Source of the DNA: Pseudomonadota bacterium
Lineage (GTDB): Bacteria > Pseudomonadota > Gammaproteobacteria > Burkholderiales > Gallionellaceae
DNA: 64,000 nt
Direction: 5' to 3'
NCBI GenBank assembly: GCA_021782995.1
Contig: JAJXUI010000012.1
Location: 1 to 64,000, forward strand
The notes under the pieces were generated by a model. The model was not told the origin of the DNA. It was given only the letters and a program-made list of their open reading frames with translations, and made no database searches. Position 1 is the stretch's first letter, and every line of letters begins with the position of its first letter. Position numbers and translations under genes: made by a program. Of the stretch, positions 45,103 to 54,873 are shown piece after piece.

Positions 45103-46257
45103 ATGAAACTGAATCGGAAAATGGCCGGAGCCCTATTGCTGTTGCTGGCGGGTTTGGGCTACTGGGGTTGGCACAGCATGCAACATGCGGCGCATCAAGC
45201 GGTACAAGGCGAAGCACAGCCAGCGCAGCGGGTTGCCAGCGATACCTTGAAATTTGCAGCCGATGCACCGCAATTGCTGTTCCTGCAGATCCAGCCGGTG
45301 AAGGCCTATCCGGAGCCTTTGGTGGAAGCGTTGAATGCGCGTGTAACCTATGATGACAACCGGACTGCACGTGTGTTCTCGCCACTGGCCGGACGCGTGG
45401 TGCATATCCCGGCCGAGGTTGGCCGTCAGGTAAAAGCGGGTGATCCGCTGCTGGTGCTGGATTCGCCGGATTTTGCGATGGTCGAGGCAGACCGTTCGAA
45501 GGCCGATGCCGATGAGGAACGCAAAAAGACAGCCTATGAGCGGGCGAGGCAGTTGTACGAAATCAAGGGGCTGGCGCGCAAGGACGTGGAAGGGGCCGAA
45601 GCCGACTGGCACCAGGCCGAAGCCGAAGCACAGCGTGCACGTGCGCGCCTGAAAAACCTGAGTGCCAGCAAGGACGGCAGTGGCGGACAGTTTGTGCTGC
45701 GCGCGCCGGTGGCCGGCTATATCACCGAGCGCCAGGTGAGCGTGGGCAGCGAAGTACGCACGGATTCCGCCTCGCCGCTGTTCGTGATTTCCGACCCGCG
45801 CCATCTGTGGGTGCTGGTGGACCTGCCGGAACGGCAGCTGGGCAAGGTGCAAGTGGGGCATCCGGTAACGCTCGAGGTGGATGCCTATCCCGATGAAACA
45901 TTTCCGGGGCGCATCACGGTGATCGGCGGTGCGCTCGATCCGCTGACGCGCCGCGTGCAGGTGCGTTGCGAGGTGGACAATCCGGCAATGAAACTGAAAC
46001 CGGAAATGTTTGCGCGCGTCACGCCGGTTGCCAGCAAACAATCGGCGTTGCCGCGTGTACCGAATACTGCGCTGGTTACACAAGGGCTGTATACCTTCGT
46101 GTTTGTTGAAATCGCGCCTGGCGAATTGCAGCGGCGCAAGGTGACGCTGGATTTGCAGGGCAGCCAGTACACCTATATACGTGAAGGCCTCAAGGCCGGT
46201 GAACGGGTGGTCAGCTCCGGCGCCTTGCTGCTGAATTCCGAACTGGCAGGGGTGTAG
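45103..46257 (+). CDS. RND efflux periplasmic adaptor (CzcB-like)
   Basis: About 384 residues. An N-terminal membrane anchor (MAGALLLLLAGLGYWGW) is followed by lipoyl halves (RVFSPLAGRVVHIPAEVGRQ and VLRAPVAGYITERQVSVGSE), a charged coiled hairpin (ADADEERKKTAYERARQLYE) and beta-barrel domains. The ATG at 45103 is used; an in-frame GTG at 45091 would add four residues, and neither has a clear ribosome site. It sits 26 bases after the channel gene and 7 bases before the pump. Confidence 0.87.
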   Translation: MKLNRKMAGALLLLLAGLGYWGWHSMQHAAHQAVQGEAQPAQRVASDTLKFAADAPQLLFLQIQPVKAYPEPLVEALNARVTYDDNRTARVFSPLAGRVVHIPAEVGRQVKAGDPLLVLDSPDFAMVEADRSKADADEERKKTAYERARQLYEIKGLARKDVEGAEADWHQAEAEAQRARARLKNLSASKDGSGGQFVLRAPVAGYITERQVSVGSEVRTDSASPLFVISDPRHLWVLVDLPERQLGKVQVGHPVTLEVDAYPDETFPGRITVIGGALDPLTRRVQVRCEVDNPAMKLKPEMFARVTPVASKQSALPRVPNTALVTQGLYTFVFVEIAPGELQRRKVTLDLQGSQYTYIREGLKAGERVVSSGALLLNSELAGV

Positions 46258-46264
46258 TCACATC

Positions 46265-49200
46265 GTGCTTGAAAAAATCATAACTTTTGCATTGCAGCAG
46301 CGCGTATTCGTGCTGGCAGGCTCGCTGGTGCTGCTGATCGCCGGCTGGAATGCGCTGGATAACCTGCCGATCGAGGCTTTCCCGGATGTGCAGGATGTGC
46401 AGGTACAGATCGTCACACAGGCACCGGGACAGGCGCCGGAAGAGGTGGAGCGCAGCGTGACCCTGCCGATCGAGCGCGAAATGAGCGGCGTGCCGCGCAT
46501 GACGCAATTGCGCTCGGTTTCCATCACCGGACTGTCGGTAGTGACGCTGACCTTTGCCGACAACACCGACGATTATTTTGCGCGGCAGCAGACGATGGAA
46601 AAGTTGCAGAACGTCACCTTGCCACCGGGCGTGCAGCCGGGGCTGGCACCGCTGACCAATGCAGTGGGCGAAGTGTATCGCTATGTGTTGCAGGCACCAA
46701 AGGACATGCCGATCAGCGAAGTGCGCGCGGTGCAGGACTGGGTCATCCGGCCGGCATTGCGCCAGGTGCAGGGCGTGGCCGATGTGGTGAGCTTTGGCGG
46801 CACGGTGAAGGAATACCAGGTGCGCATCAATCCCTTCCTGTTGCGAAAATACAATGTGACGATAGACCAGGTGGCGCAGGCGGTGAGTGCCAACAGCAGC
46901 AATGGCGGTGGTGGCATCATGCGGCGCGGCGATGAAGCGCTGGTGGTGCGCAGCATCGGCCTGTTCCGCAATATCGGCGACATTTCCCGCGTGGTGGTGT
47001 CGGCCAGGGATGGCAAGACCGTACTGGTCGGGGATGTCGGCATGGTGGAAGTGGGCAACCGTACCCGTTCCGGTGTGGTGGCATTCAATGACCAGGACAA
47101 TGTGGTCGAAGGCATCGTGCAGATGACCAAGGGGCAGAATGCCAGCAAGGTGGTGAAGCGACTGAAGCAGCGGATTGAAGACGTCGAGACAAAACTGCCT
47201 TACGGCATGAAGCTGCTGCCCTATTATGACCGTACTGACCTGGTCAGCCATACCGTGCATACAGTGAGTGAAAACCTGATCGTCGGCGCGGTGCTGGTGG
47301 TGGCCATCCTCATCCTGTTCCTGCGCAACTGGTATGCCGCGCTGGCGGTGGCGGTGATCATTCCGCTGTCACTTTTGTTTGCTTTCATCCTCATCGATTA
47401 CAAAGGCGTATCGGCAAACCTGATTTCGCTGGGCGCGGTGGATTTCGGCATCATCATCGACAGCGCGGTGGTGATGGTGGAAGCGCTGATGGTGAAGCTG
47501 GCACTGGCCAAGGCGGACAAGCTGGAACAGCACCATACATTCAGCTGGCGCGTGCACCTGATCAAGCAGACCGGCATCGAGATGGGGCATCCCATCCTGT
47601 TTTCCAAGGCGATCATCATTCTGGCCTTCCTGCCGATCTTCACCTTCCAGCGTGTTGAAGGAAAAATCTTTTCGCCGGTGGCGTTTACCCTGTCATTTGC
47701 CTTGCTGGGCGCGATCATCCTGACGCTGACATTGCTGCCTTCGCTGTTGTCATTCGCGGTACGCAAACATGATCTGGCCGAGCAGCATAGTGCGTGGATG
47801 CACAGGCTGCAGGAAAGATATCGAGGTTTGCTGTTGTGGGCCGGACAATGGCGCAAGCGCATTGTGCTGGGCTCAATCGGCATTCTTGTGCTGGCTTTGG
47901 CCGGTGCACCCTTCCTCGGCAGTGAATTCCTGCCCAAGCTGGATGAGGGCAATATCTGGCTGACCATCTCGCTGCCGTCTGCGACTGCGCTGGAAAAATC
48001 GGAAGAGGTCATGCACCAGGTGCGCGATATCCTGAAAAGTTATCCCGAAGTGCACAATGTGGTGCCGCAAGTAGGGCGGCCGGATGACGGTACCGATCCC
48101 AAGGGACCGAACAACATCGAGATCATGGCTGACCTGAATCCGCGCAGCAGCTGGCGCTTTGCCGACAAGGAAGCGCTGATCGCAGACATGACGCAAAAAA
48201 TTCGTGCGATACCCGGTGTACCGACCAACTTTTCCCAGGTGATCCAGGACAATGTCGAAGAGGCGCTGTCAGGTGTGAAGGGCGAAATCTCGGTAAAAAT
48301 CTACGGCACCGATCTGGAAATCCTCGAGGACAAGGCAGAGCAGGTGGCCGATATCCTGAACGGCATCCAGGGGGCGACAGATGTGGCGGCGATCAAGGTG
48401 GGCGGCCAGACCGAACTCAACATCACGCTGGATCGCAGCCGCATGTCGCGCTACGGGCTCAACATCAATGATGTGAATGCCACCATCCAGACGGCCATGG
48501 CGGGCAGTACGGTAAATGTCTACTATGAAGGAGATCGCAGGTTTGATGTGACTCTGAGGCTGGACAAGGAATTTCGCAATGCGGTGGATGATATCGGTGA
48601 ATTGCCGATTGCGTTGCCAGCTGGCGGCAGCATTTTGCTGAACTCGATTGCGGATATCCAGGTGAGGCAGGGCGCGGCGCGCATCGGGCGTGAAGCGGGG
48701 GGGCGCATGGTGGCAGTGAAGGCCAACCTGCTGGGGCGCGACCAGGGCAGTTTCGTTGCCGAAGCGATGCAGAAAGTGAAGGAGCGGGTGAAGCTGCCTG
48801 CCGGTTACAGCCTCACCTGGGGCGGGCAGTTTGAAAACCAGCAGCGTGCGGTCAAGCGCCTGAAAGTGATCGTGCCGCTGTCAGTACTGATGATCTTCGT
48901 GCTGCTGTTCTGGGCGTTCCGTTCAATGAAAAAAGCCATGCTGGTAATCATGATGGTACCGTTTACCTTGATCGGGGGTATTGCAGGGCTGGCCTTGGCC
49001 GGGTTGCATCTATCCGTATCTGCTGCAGTGGGCTTCATCGCAGTGGCCGGGATTTCCGTACAGAACGGCGTGATCATGGTGGAGCAGTTCATGGAGGGTT
49101 TGCGTAATGGTATCGACATGCCGACCAGCGTGATGGAAGGCGCGGTATCTCGGCTGCGACCGATACTGATGACGGCCCTGATGGCCGGGCTTGGATTGCT

Positions 49201-49363
49201 GCCCGCCGCGTTGTCGCACGGTATCGGTTCGGAAACGCAGCGGCCATTTGCGGTGGTGATTGTGGGCGGGATCGTATCCGCCACGCTGTTCACCCTGTTA
49301 TTGCTGCCTTTGCTGTTCCCGGTGCTGACGGATGAAGCCGCAAATGCAACCGGTAACGAATGA
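46265..49363 (+). CDS. Heavy-metal RND efflux pump (CzcA family, DFG-type)
   Basis: A 1032-residue pump with the heavy-metal RND signatures NLPIEAFPDVQDVQVQI, SLGAVDFGIIIDSAVVMVEA in TM4 and TWGGQFENQQRAVKRL. The DFG-IIIDSAVV form of TM4 differs from the AIAIG form of the pump at 35916, so the two pumps fall in different subgroups and probably move different metals. The usual VEN after the TM4 aspartates reads VEA here. The start is GTG (46265). It is divergent from and probably controlled by the two-component pair at 41389-43420. Confidence 0.92.
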   Translation: MLEKIITFALQQRVFVLAGSLVLLIAGWNALDNLPIEAFPDVQDVQVQIVTQAPGQAPEEVERSVTLPIEREMSGVPRMTQLRSVSITGLSVVTLTFADNTDDYFARQQTMEKLQNVTLPPGVQPGLAPLTNAVGEVYRYVLQAPKDMPISEVRAVQDWVIRPALRQVQGVADVVSFGGTVKEYQVRINPFLLRKYNVTIDQVAQAVSANSSNGGGGIMRRGDEALVVRSIGLFRNIGDISRVVVSARDGKTVLVGDVGMVEVGNRTRSGVVAFNDQDNVVEGIVQMTKGQNASKVVKRLKQRIEDVETKLPYGMKLLPYYDRTDLVSHTVHTVSENLIVGAVLVVAILILFLRNWYAALAVAVIIPLSLLFAFILIDYKGVSANLISLGAVDFGIIIDSAVVMVEALMVKLALAKADKLEQHHTFSWRVHLIKQTGIEMGHPILFSKAIIILAFLPIFTFQRVEGKIFSPVAFTLSFALLGAIILTLTLLPSLLSFAVRKHDLAEQHSAWMHRLQERYRGLLLWAGQWRKRIVLGSIGILVLALAGAPFLGSEFLPKLDEGNIWLTISLPSATALEKSEEVMHQVRDILKSYPEVHNVVPQVGRPDDGTDPKGPNNIEIMADLNPRSSWRFADKEALIADMTQKIRAIPGVPTNFSQVIQDNVEEALSGVKGEISVKIYGTDLEILEDKAEQVADILNGIQGATDVAAIKVGGQTELNITLDRSRMSRYGLNINDVNATIQTAMAGSTVNVYYEGDRRFDVTLRLDKEFRNAVDDIGELPIALPAGGSILLNSIADIQVRQGAARIGREAGGRMVAVKANLLGRDQGSFVAEAMQKVKERVKLPAGYSLTWGGQFENQQRAVKRLKVIVPLSVLMIFVLLFWAFRSMKKAMLVIMMVPFTLIGGIAGLALAGLHLSVSAAVGFIAVAGISVQNGVIMVEQFMEGLRNGIDMPTSVMEGAVSRLRPILMTALMAGLGLLPAALSHGIGSETQRPFAVVIVGGIVSATLFTLLLLPLLFPVLTDEAANATGNE

Positions 49364-49372
49364 CCTGACGGG

Positions 49373-49963
49373 TTATTCGATGATCACTGCAGATTGCAGT
49401 ACGCCGATTGCATGGTTGCCATCCATGACTGGCGTTGCAATCTGAACGGCATTTTGCTGGGTGGAGGGATCGGGCTTGATTTCCTCGGCAGCCCAGCTTC
49501 CCTTGATGCCGTTAATGAACGGGCTGCGATTGCTGTTGTTGAACAGCAGCGGTTTTCCGCTTCTTGCGGAATAGGCAATCAGGTTGCCCTGCTTGTCACG
49601 CAAATTCAGCTTGATGATGTAGACATCCTTTTCCCAGGCTTCCAGCTGCTTGGCAATGCTGCTGTTTCCAGGTTTCAGGACCAGTGGGTCCTGCTCATCC
49701 AGCCGGTCCCAGGCGATATTGGACATGGTATGGGGGTTCCGGTTTGCCTTGCGGGTGGCGTCAATGATCGCAGGCTGTGCTGCCCAGAATGCAAGCAGAG
49801 CCCTGTATTTCTCGATTCTTGCCTGTTGCTGGACCGGCAAAAGTTGAGTCTCTGCGCTACTGGTGCCCGTAGCGATGGCAATTAGCAATAGAAAGATGGG
49901 CCTGTGCAGGGCGTTTACTAACATGGCGCAAATCAGTAGAAGCTGAGATTCCGACTGCGGCAT
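49373..49963 (-). CDS. Periplasmic lone Cache-like sensor protein coupled to a chemoreceptor
   Basis: A 196-residue protein with an N-terminal signal segment (PIFLLLIAIATGTSSA) and a single extracytoplasmic PDC/Cache-like domain: helical start (EKYRALLAFWAAQPAIIDAT), then strands with KLNLRDKQGNLIAYS, INGIKGSWAA and AVQIATPVMDGNHAIGVLQS. No transmitter domain follows. Its start overlaps the stop of the chemoreceptor gene in a TAATG junction, so it is translationally coupled; a start 13 codons later gives a more standard signal peptide. It probably binds a small molecule and presents it to the receptor. Confidence 0.68.
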   Translation of the reverse strand: MPQSESQLLLICAMLVNALHRPIFLLLIAIATGTSSAETQLLPVQQQARIEKYRALLAFWAAQPAIIDATRKANRNPHTMSNIAWDRLDEQDPLVLKPGNSSIAKQLEAWEKDVYIIKLNLRDKQGNLIAYSARSGKPLLFNNSNRSPFINGIKGSWAAEEIKPDPSTQQNAVQIATPVMDGNHAIGVLQSAVIIE

Positions 49964-51585
49964 TATACTTTGAATCGGCTGATGGATTCCTTGAGCTCCC
50001 TGGCCAGTGTTTCAAGCCTGTAGAAATCTTCGGTGCTGGATTGCAGTGCAGCGTGATTCTGTTCTGTCATGTTTGCGATTTTTTCCATGTTGCGGGCGAT
50101 ATCCGTACTGGCTGAACTTTGCTCCTGCACGGCGGCGGCAATGTCGGCCACCCCCTGGTTGGATGCCTGCACGGATTGCTCGGCGCTGGTCAGTGCTACC
50201 TGAACTGCAGCCACCAGTTGCTGGATCGACTCCAGTGCGCCCATTCCTTTTTGCAAAACGATGTCCACCTGCTCCGACTTGTCTCCCAGCGCTTGCGTGA
50301 CCTGGTCAATTTCCTGGGCTGAACTGGCGGACTTTTCCGCCAGCTTGCGAACTTCGTCGGCCACTACGGCGAAACCGCGCCCCGTTTCACCGGCGCGTGC
50401 AGCTTCGATGGCGGCATTCAGCGCAAGCAGGTTGGTCTGGTCTGCGATATCCCTTACCTGCTGCGTCATGCCGGCAATGGCACGGGCACTGCTGACGAAT
50501 GCCTGTACGGCTTCCGCGATCTGGTTGACCACGTTCCTGATCTGGCTGATTTCACTGATCATCTTTCCAGCAGTCTGGGTGGCATGCAGGGTGTGTTCCA
50601 GGCTGGTGGCCGACAGCTGGCGTACCTGCTCAGTGTTGTCGGCAACCGAATTGATGCTGACGGTCATTTCTTCAATCGACGCTGCGGAAGCGGATGCGGC
50701 TTCGCTTTGCATGTTCGAGCTTTCCTCGATTTGCCGTGAGGCTGCGGAAAGGCTGCTGGCGGTGCCAGATACGGTTTCCACATTACGGGAAACCTGCTGG
50801 ATGATGCGGCTGAACTCATCGATCAGGCTGTTGAAGGCGGTGGCGGACTGGCCGATTTCGCCCTTGCCGTAGACGATGGAACGCTTGGCCAGATTGCCGC
50901 TTGCAGCCATGTCGGTCATGACATTTTTCAGTTCGGTCAGGGAACGGTTAATGCCGCCTGTAATGGTGATGCCGAGAAAAATACTGAAGCCGCCGCCAAG
51001 TATCACTATGATGCCCGTGATGATTTTCATGCTGTTCGCAAGGTCGTTCATGTCCCTGTTCAGATGAGCAGCTGCATCCAGCTGGATGTCGATCAGCGCG
51101 TCGATATCCTTTTTGGTGTCGTAATATAGTGTACGCAGCGAATTGCCGGCGATGCTCCTGACAGAGGCACTGTCACCTGCATCGATGGCCGCCATTAACG
51201 GCTGGATCGCCTTGTCATGGTAGTCCTTGTAGGACTCGGATAGCTTTCGGGCAACGGCAAGCTCATGCCCGTCCATATAGGTATTCAGGTAATCTTTGAG
51301 ATTGCCAGAAATGATTTGTGCATTTTCTTCAAGCTCTTTTCTGTACATCGCGTAATTTTCCGGGTGTGAGCTTGCCAGAGAGGCAGCAAGCCTGCTGTGC
51401 AGGGCTCGCTCTTCGATAATGGAAAGTTGTTTCAAGGCAATCAGCCTGTCTTCATAAAGGCTCTTGCTCGAAGATTCCACCCTGATTGAGTAAAACGCGC
51501 TCATGGCAATAATGACCATCGTCAGGGATAACAAGATGATCATCAACAGTTTCAGGCGTGTGCTGATCTTGAGTTTGTTTAACAT
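49963..51585 (-). CDS. Methyl-accepting chemotaxis protein
   Basis: A 540-residue chemoreceptor: TM1 near 10-32, a four-helix-bundle periplasmic domain of about 150 residues ([20 protein letters not shown] onward), TM2 near 190-212, HAMP, and the signalling hairpin with [19 protein letters not shown] and [16 protein letters not shown]. The start MLNKLKIST (51585) follows CGGAGG; the nine upstream codons are unlikely to be used. It ends in SISRFKV without a CheR pentapeptide. It is paired with a lone Cache-like protein downstream. It is divergent from nasA, but no shared function is evident. Confidence 0.93.
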   Translation of the reverse strand: MLNKLKISTRLKLLMIILLSLTMVIIAMSAFYSIRVESSSKSLYEDRLIALKQLSIIEERALHSRLAASLASSHPENYAMYRKELEENAQIISGNLKDYLNTYMDGHELAVARKLSESYKDYHDKAIQPLMAAIDAGDSASVRSIAGNSLRTLYYDTKKDIDALIDIQLDAAAHLNRDMNDLANSMKIITGIIVILGGGFSIFLGITITGGINRSLTELKNVMTDMAASGNLAKRSIVYGKGEIGQSATAFNSLIDEFSRIIQQVSRNVETVSGTASSLSAASRQIEESSNMQSEAASASAASIEEMTVSINSVADNTEQVRQLSATSLEHTLHATQTAGKMISEISQIRNVVNQIAEAVQAFVSSARAIAGMTQQVRDIADQTNLLALNAAIEAARAGETGRGFAVVADEVRKLAEKSASSAQEIDQVTQALGDKSEQVDIVLQKGMGALESIQQLVAAVQVALTSAEQSVQASNQGVADIAAAVQEQSSASTDIARNMEKIANMTEQNHAALQSSTEDFYRLETLARELKESISRFKV

Positions 51586-51767
51586 GTTCAGCCTCCGGTT
51601 TTGCTGGTGCATGATTTCTATTTCTGCACTGTTTTTGGGGTGATGTTGCGGATACCTTGGTTTATCGGCAAATTCGGGCAGAAATTAAGCGGTTGATTAT
51701 TCCCGTAATGATTATATAGGTTAATGAATTAATGCAGGTTTCTATATTGGCATGATTGTGGTGCATA

Positions 51768-51784
51768 GGCGTTTGAATTGCACT
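51768..51784 (+). promoter_or_regulatory. Weak sigma-54 promoter candidate for nasA
   Basis: AGGCGT and TTGCA place GG (51768-51769) and GC (51780-51781) 12 bases apart; the -12 box matches, the -24 box only partly. A GGTGCA half-site (51760-51765) and a TGCACC half-site (51811-51816) lie nearby. The rest of the 51586-51909 spacer is AT-rich and holds no gene. Confidence 0.35.
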
Positions 51785-51909
51785 GAAATGAAACCTTCAG
51801 GGTTTATGCATGCACCATTTTCTGTCGGGATGAGTATATATCTCAATGAATCTCTGGACTAAAGTGTCAAATTGCATCTAATGGTATGTATCTTGCTTTT
51901 ATTGCGGGC

Positions 51910-54615
51910 ATGCAAATATTATCCACTCAAGAAACCCGCTCAACCTGCTGTTACTGCGGGGTAGGTTGCGGTGTCATCATGACCTCGGAAAACGGCAATA
52001 TCACGGGTGTGCGCGGTGATCCGGAACATCCGGCAAATTACGGCAAGCTGTGCACCAAGGGTTCCACGCTGCACCTCACGGCCAGAATGGAATTGCGTGC
52101 GCTGCATCCGGAAGTGCGGTTACAGCGCACGCATGCGCGCCAGCCCGCAAGCTGGGATGCTGCACTGGAACTGGCTGCAGACAAATTTGCCGCCATTATC
52201 CAGGCGCATGGGCCGGATGCGGTCGGCTTCTATATTTCCGGGCAATTGCTGACTGAGGATTATTATGTCTTCAACAAGCTGGTGAAAGGCCTGATCGGCA
52301 CCAACAATGTCGACACCAATTCCCGCCTGTGCATGTCGTCCGCGGTCACCGGCTATAAACAAACGCTCGGCGCGGATGCACCGCCCGGCTGTTATGACGA
52401 TGTAAACCACGCAGACTGCATTTTCATCGCCGGCTCGAATACGGCCTATGCGCATCCGGTACTGTTCCGCCGCATCGAGGAGGCGCGAAAAAGCAATCCT
52501 GACATGAAGCTGGTGGTGGTAGATCCGCGCCGTACCGATACGGCAGCGGCAGCCGACCTGCATCTTGCCATTCTGCCCGGCACTGACGTGATGCTGTTCA
52601 ATGCGATGCTGCATGTGATGCTGTGGGAAGGCTGGTACAGCGAGGAATACATTGCGGCGCATACCGAAGGCTTTGACGATCTGAAGCGCACAGTACGTGA
52701 CTATACGCCGCAACATGCAGCGACCGTTTGCGGCGTTGCGGCAGAAGACATCGTACAGGCAGCACGGTGGTTTGCCACTTCCAAAGCGACACTCTCCCTG
52801 TATTGCCAGGGACTCAACCAGTCTGCACAGGGCACACTGAAAAATGCGGCGCTGATCAACCTGCATCTCGCCACGGCACAAATCGGCCGCCCCGGTGCGG
52901 CACCGTTCTCCTTGACCGGCCAGCCGAATGCAATGGGCGGGCGCGAAGTGGGCGGGCTGGCCAATCTGCTATCGGCTCACCGCGATATGGCAAATCCCGA
53001 GCACCGTGCCGAGGTGGCTGCACTGTGGGGGGTGGAAAGTGTACCCGGCAAGCCGGGCAAGACTGCAGTGGAAATGTTCGACGCGTTGCGTAGCGGCGAG
53101 ATCAAGGCAGTGTGGATAGCGTGTACCAATCCTGCGCAATCCCTGCCGGACGTGACGCTGGTGCATGAAGCCCTGCGCACAGCGGAATTTGTCGTGGTGC
53201 AGGAAGCTTATGCCGATACCGAAACCGTGACATTTGCCGATGTGCTGTTGCCGGCAACCAGCTGGGGTGAGAAAACCGGCACGGTAACCAATTCCGAACG
53301 CAGGATTTCGCGCGTATTGCCCGCAGTGGCAGCCCCGGGCGAAGCGCGCCATGACTGGCAGATTGTGGTGGATTTTGCCGCGTGCCTGTCTGGCAAACTG
53401 GGGCGCAAAAATATCCTGGCATATGCCGATGTAGAAACAGTCTTCAACGAGCATCGCCTGAGTACCATTGGCCGCGATCTGGATATCGGCGGCATGAGTT
53501 ATGCGATGCTGGAAAGCGCCGGTCCTCAGCAGTGGCCCTTGTTGCAGGGTGAAGCGACGGGCAAGGTGCGTCTGTATGCCGATGGCGTTTACCCGACAGC
53601 GAATGGACGCGCGCGATTTGTGAATGCGAAATATGTCGGTGTGGCAGAAGACATCAATATTCGTTATCCGCTGCACCTGACCACAGGACGCTTGCGTGAC
53701 CAGTGGCATGGCATGAGCCGCACCGGCAAGCTGGGCAGGCTGTTCAGTCATGTGGAAGAGCCGATGATTTCAATGAATGAGCAGGACATGACGCGGCGCG
53801 GACTGGCGGATGGTGATGTGGTCAAAGTGGCAAGCCGGCACGGCAGTGCAACGCTGAAAGTGGCAGCGTCGCAGGAGATGCGCAGCGGCCAGACCTTTAT
53901 CCCGATGCACTGGGGCGGACAGTATATGGGCGGGGCGGGCGTGAATGCCCTGACCACCGGGGTATTTGATGCCTATTCCAAGCAGCCTGAACTCAAACAT
54001 ACTGCAGTTCAGGTGACAAAACTGGAATTGCCCTGGCAACTGGTGGCAATGCGCCGCGGCAATGCGCTGGTGCGTATGGACAGGCTACGTGCCTTGCTGC
54101 AGCGTTTCGACTACGCCACACTCGGCCTGTTCGGGCGTGAAGAGGAAGGCGTGGTATTGCGTGTGGCACATGCGGAGGCGGTACCGGAAGCGTGGCTCGC
54201 GGAAGTTGATGCGGCATTGGGACTGGACGATGCCGATGAGGTGATGAATTATCGTGATGCGAAGCGGGGTATTTCGAAGCGTGCGCTGATGTCAGATGGT
54301 CGCTTGCTCGGTGTGCGACTGAACGGGGAAACAGCGGCGCGCGACTGGCTGAAGGAAATCATTGCGCAGGGTGCTGATGCCAGGGAGTTACGCCCCTGGC
54401 TGTTTGCGCCGCTTAGCGCCCCTCCCGCCGGTCAGTCACAGCGTGGGCGCATCGTGTGCAACTGTTTCGATGTTTCCGAACAGGAAATCCTCGCTGAAGT
54501 CAGGCAGGGTGCCGAAGTCGCCGCTATCCAGGCAAAACTCAAATGCGGTACGCAATGCGGTTCATGCCTGCCGGAACTGAAGCGGCTGGTTGCCCAGCCG
54601 GTTGCTGCATCCTGA
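51910..54615 (+). CDS. nasA: Assimilatory nitrate reductase catalytic subunit with BFD domain
   Basis: About 901 residues. A 4Fe-4S site near the N-terminus (CCYCGVGCG with a C-x2-C-x3-C pattern, then LCTKG) leads into the molybdopterin oxidoreductase domain, with NSRLCMSS likely giving the Mo-ligand cysteine, and a dinucleotide-binding domain (HLTTGRLRDQWHGMSRTG). The C-terminal 60 residues form a BFD-like 2Fe-2S domain (CNCFDVSE then CGTQCGSC), as in Klebsiella NasA. It reduces nitrate to nitrite in the cytoplasm. No Tat signal is present. An in-frame ATG at 51886 would add eight residues; neither start has a strong ribosome site. nirB follows 258 bases later with its own promoter. Confidence 0.93.
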   Translation: MQILSTQETRSTCCYCGVGCGVIMTSENGNITGVRGDPEHPANYGKLCTKGSTLHLTARMELRALHPEVRLQRTHARQPASWDAALELAADKFAAIIQAHGPDAVGFYISGQLLTEDYYVFNKLVKGLIGTNNVDTNSRLCMSSAVTGYKQTLGADAPPGCYDDVNHADCIFIAGSNTAYAHPVLFRRIEEARKSNPDMKLVVVDPRRTDTAAAADLHLAILPGTDVMLFNAMLHVMLWEGWYSEEYIAAHTEGFDDLKRTVRDYTPQHAATVCGVAAEDIVQAARWFATSKATLSLYCQGLNQSAQGTLKNAALINLHLATAQIGRPGAAPFSLTGQPNAMGGREVGGLANLLSAHRDMANPEHRAEVAALWGVESVPGKPGKTAVEMFDALRSGEIKAVWIACTNPAQSLPDVTLVHEALRTAEFVVVQEAYADTETVTFADVLLPATSWGEKTGTVTNSERRISRVLPAVAAPGEARHDWQIVVDFAACLSGKLGRKNILAYADVETVFNEHRLSTIGRDLDIGGMSYAMLESAGPQQWPLLQGEATGKVRLYADGVYPTANGRARFVNAKYVGVAEDINIRYPLHLTTGRLRDQWHGMSRTGKLGRLFSHVEEPMISMNEQDMTRRGLADGDVVKVASRHGSATLKVAASQEMRSGQTFIPMHWGGQYMGGAGVNALTTGVFDAYSKQPELKHTAVQVTKLELPWQLVAMRRGNALVRMDRLRALLQRFDYATLGLFGREEEGVVLRVAHAEAVPEAWLAEVDAALGLDDADEVMNYRDAKRGISKRALMSDGRLLGVRLNGETAARDWLKEIIAQGADARELRPWLFAPLSAPPAGQSQRGRIVCNCFDVSEQEILAEVRQGAEVAAIQAKLKCGTQCGSCLPELKRLVAQPVAAS

Positions 54616-54636
54616 TGCGCGAATGTCACTTCAGTT

Positions 54637-54653
54637 TGCACCATCCTGGTGAG
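54637..54653 (+). promoter_or_regulatory. NtrC-like enhancer site upstream of nirB
   Basis: TGCACC-ATCCT-GGTGAG matches TGCACC-N5-GGTGCA at 10 of 12 positions. It lies 135-150 bases upstream of the -24/-12 promoter at 54788, a classic enhancer distance. Two further GGTGCA half-sites lie between. Confidence 0.55.
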
Positions 54654-54787
54654 GGCAGGTTTGTATTCACCAATGCTGTGCGCGAGGTGGTGCATGCCGG
54701 AATAATTTGGTGCATCAGCATATTCTGTATTTGTCCGTAATAAATAAATACTCATTAATTCATTTGCATGCGTCGTGGCTGGATTGG

Positions 54788-54803
54788 TGGCACCGTTATT
54801 GCT
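54788..54803 (+). promoter_or_regulatory. Sigma-54 (-24/-12) promoter of nirBD
   Basis: TGGCAC (54788-54793), 5 bases, TTGCT (54799-54803), with GG and GC 12 bases apart: full consensus. The predicted start is near 54814, 60 bases before nirB. No terminator lies in this leader, unlike the nrt leader. Confidence 0.88.
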
Positions 54804-54873
54804 ATGTATCAGGTGCATCAAACACCAAAGCAGTGCACATGCACGAAAGAACTGAACAATCAGGAGCAGAGCA

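Noticed and set aside
51748-51766. TTGGCATG...GGTGCA as a sigma-54 promoter for nasA
   Set aside because: GG and GC are 14 rather than 12 bases apart, which sigma-54 does not tolerate; the neighbouring element at 51768 has the right spacing.
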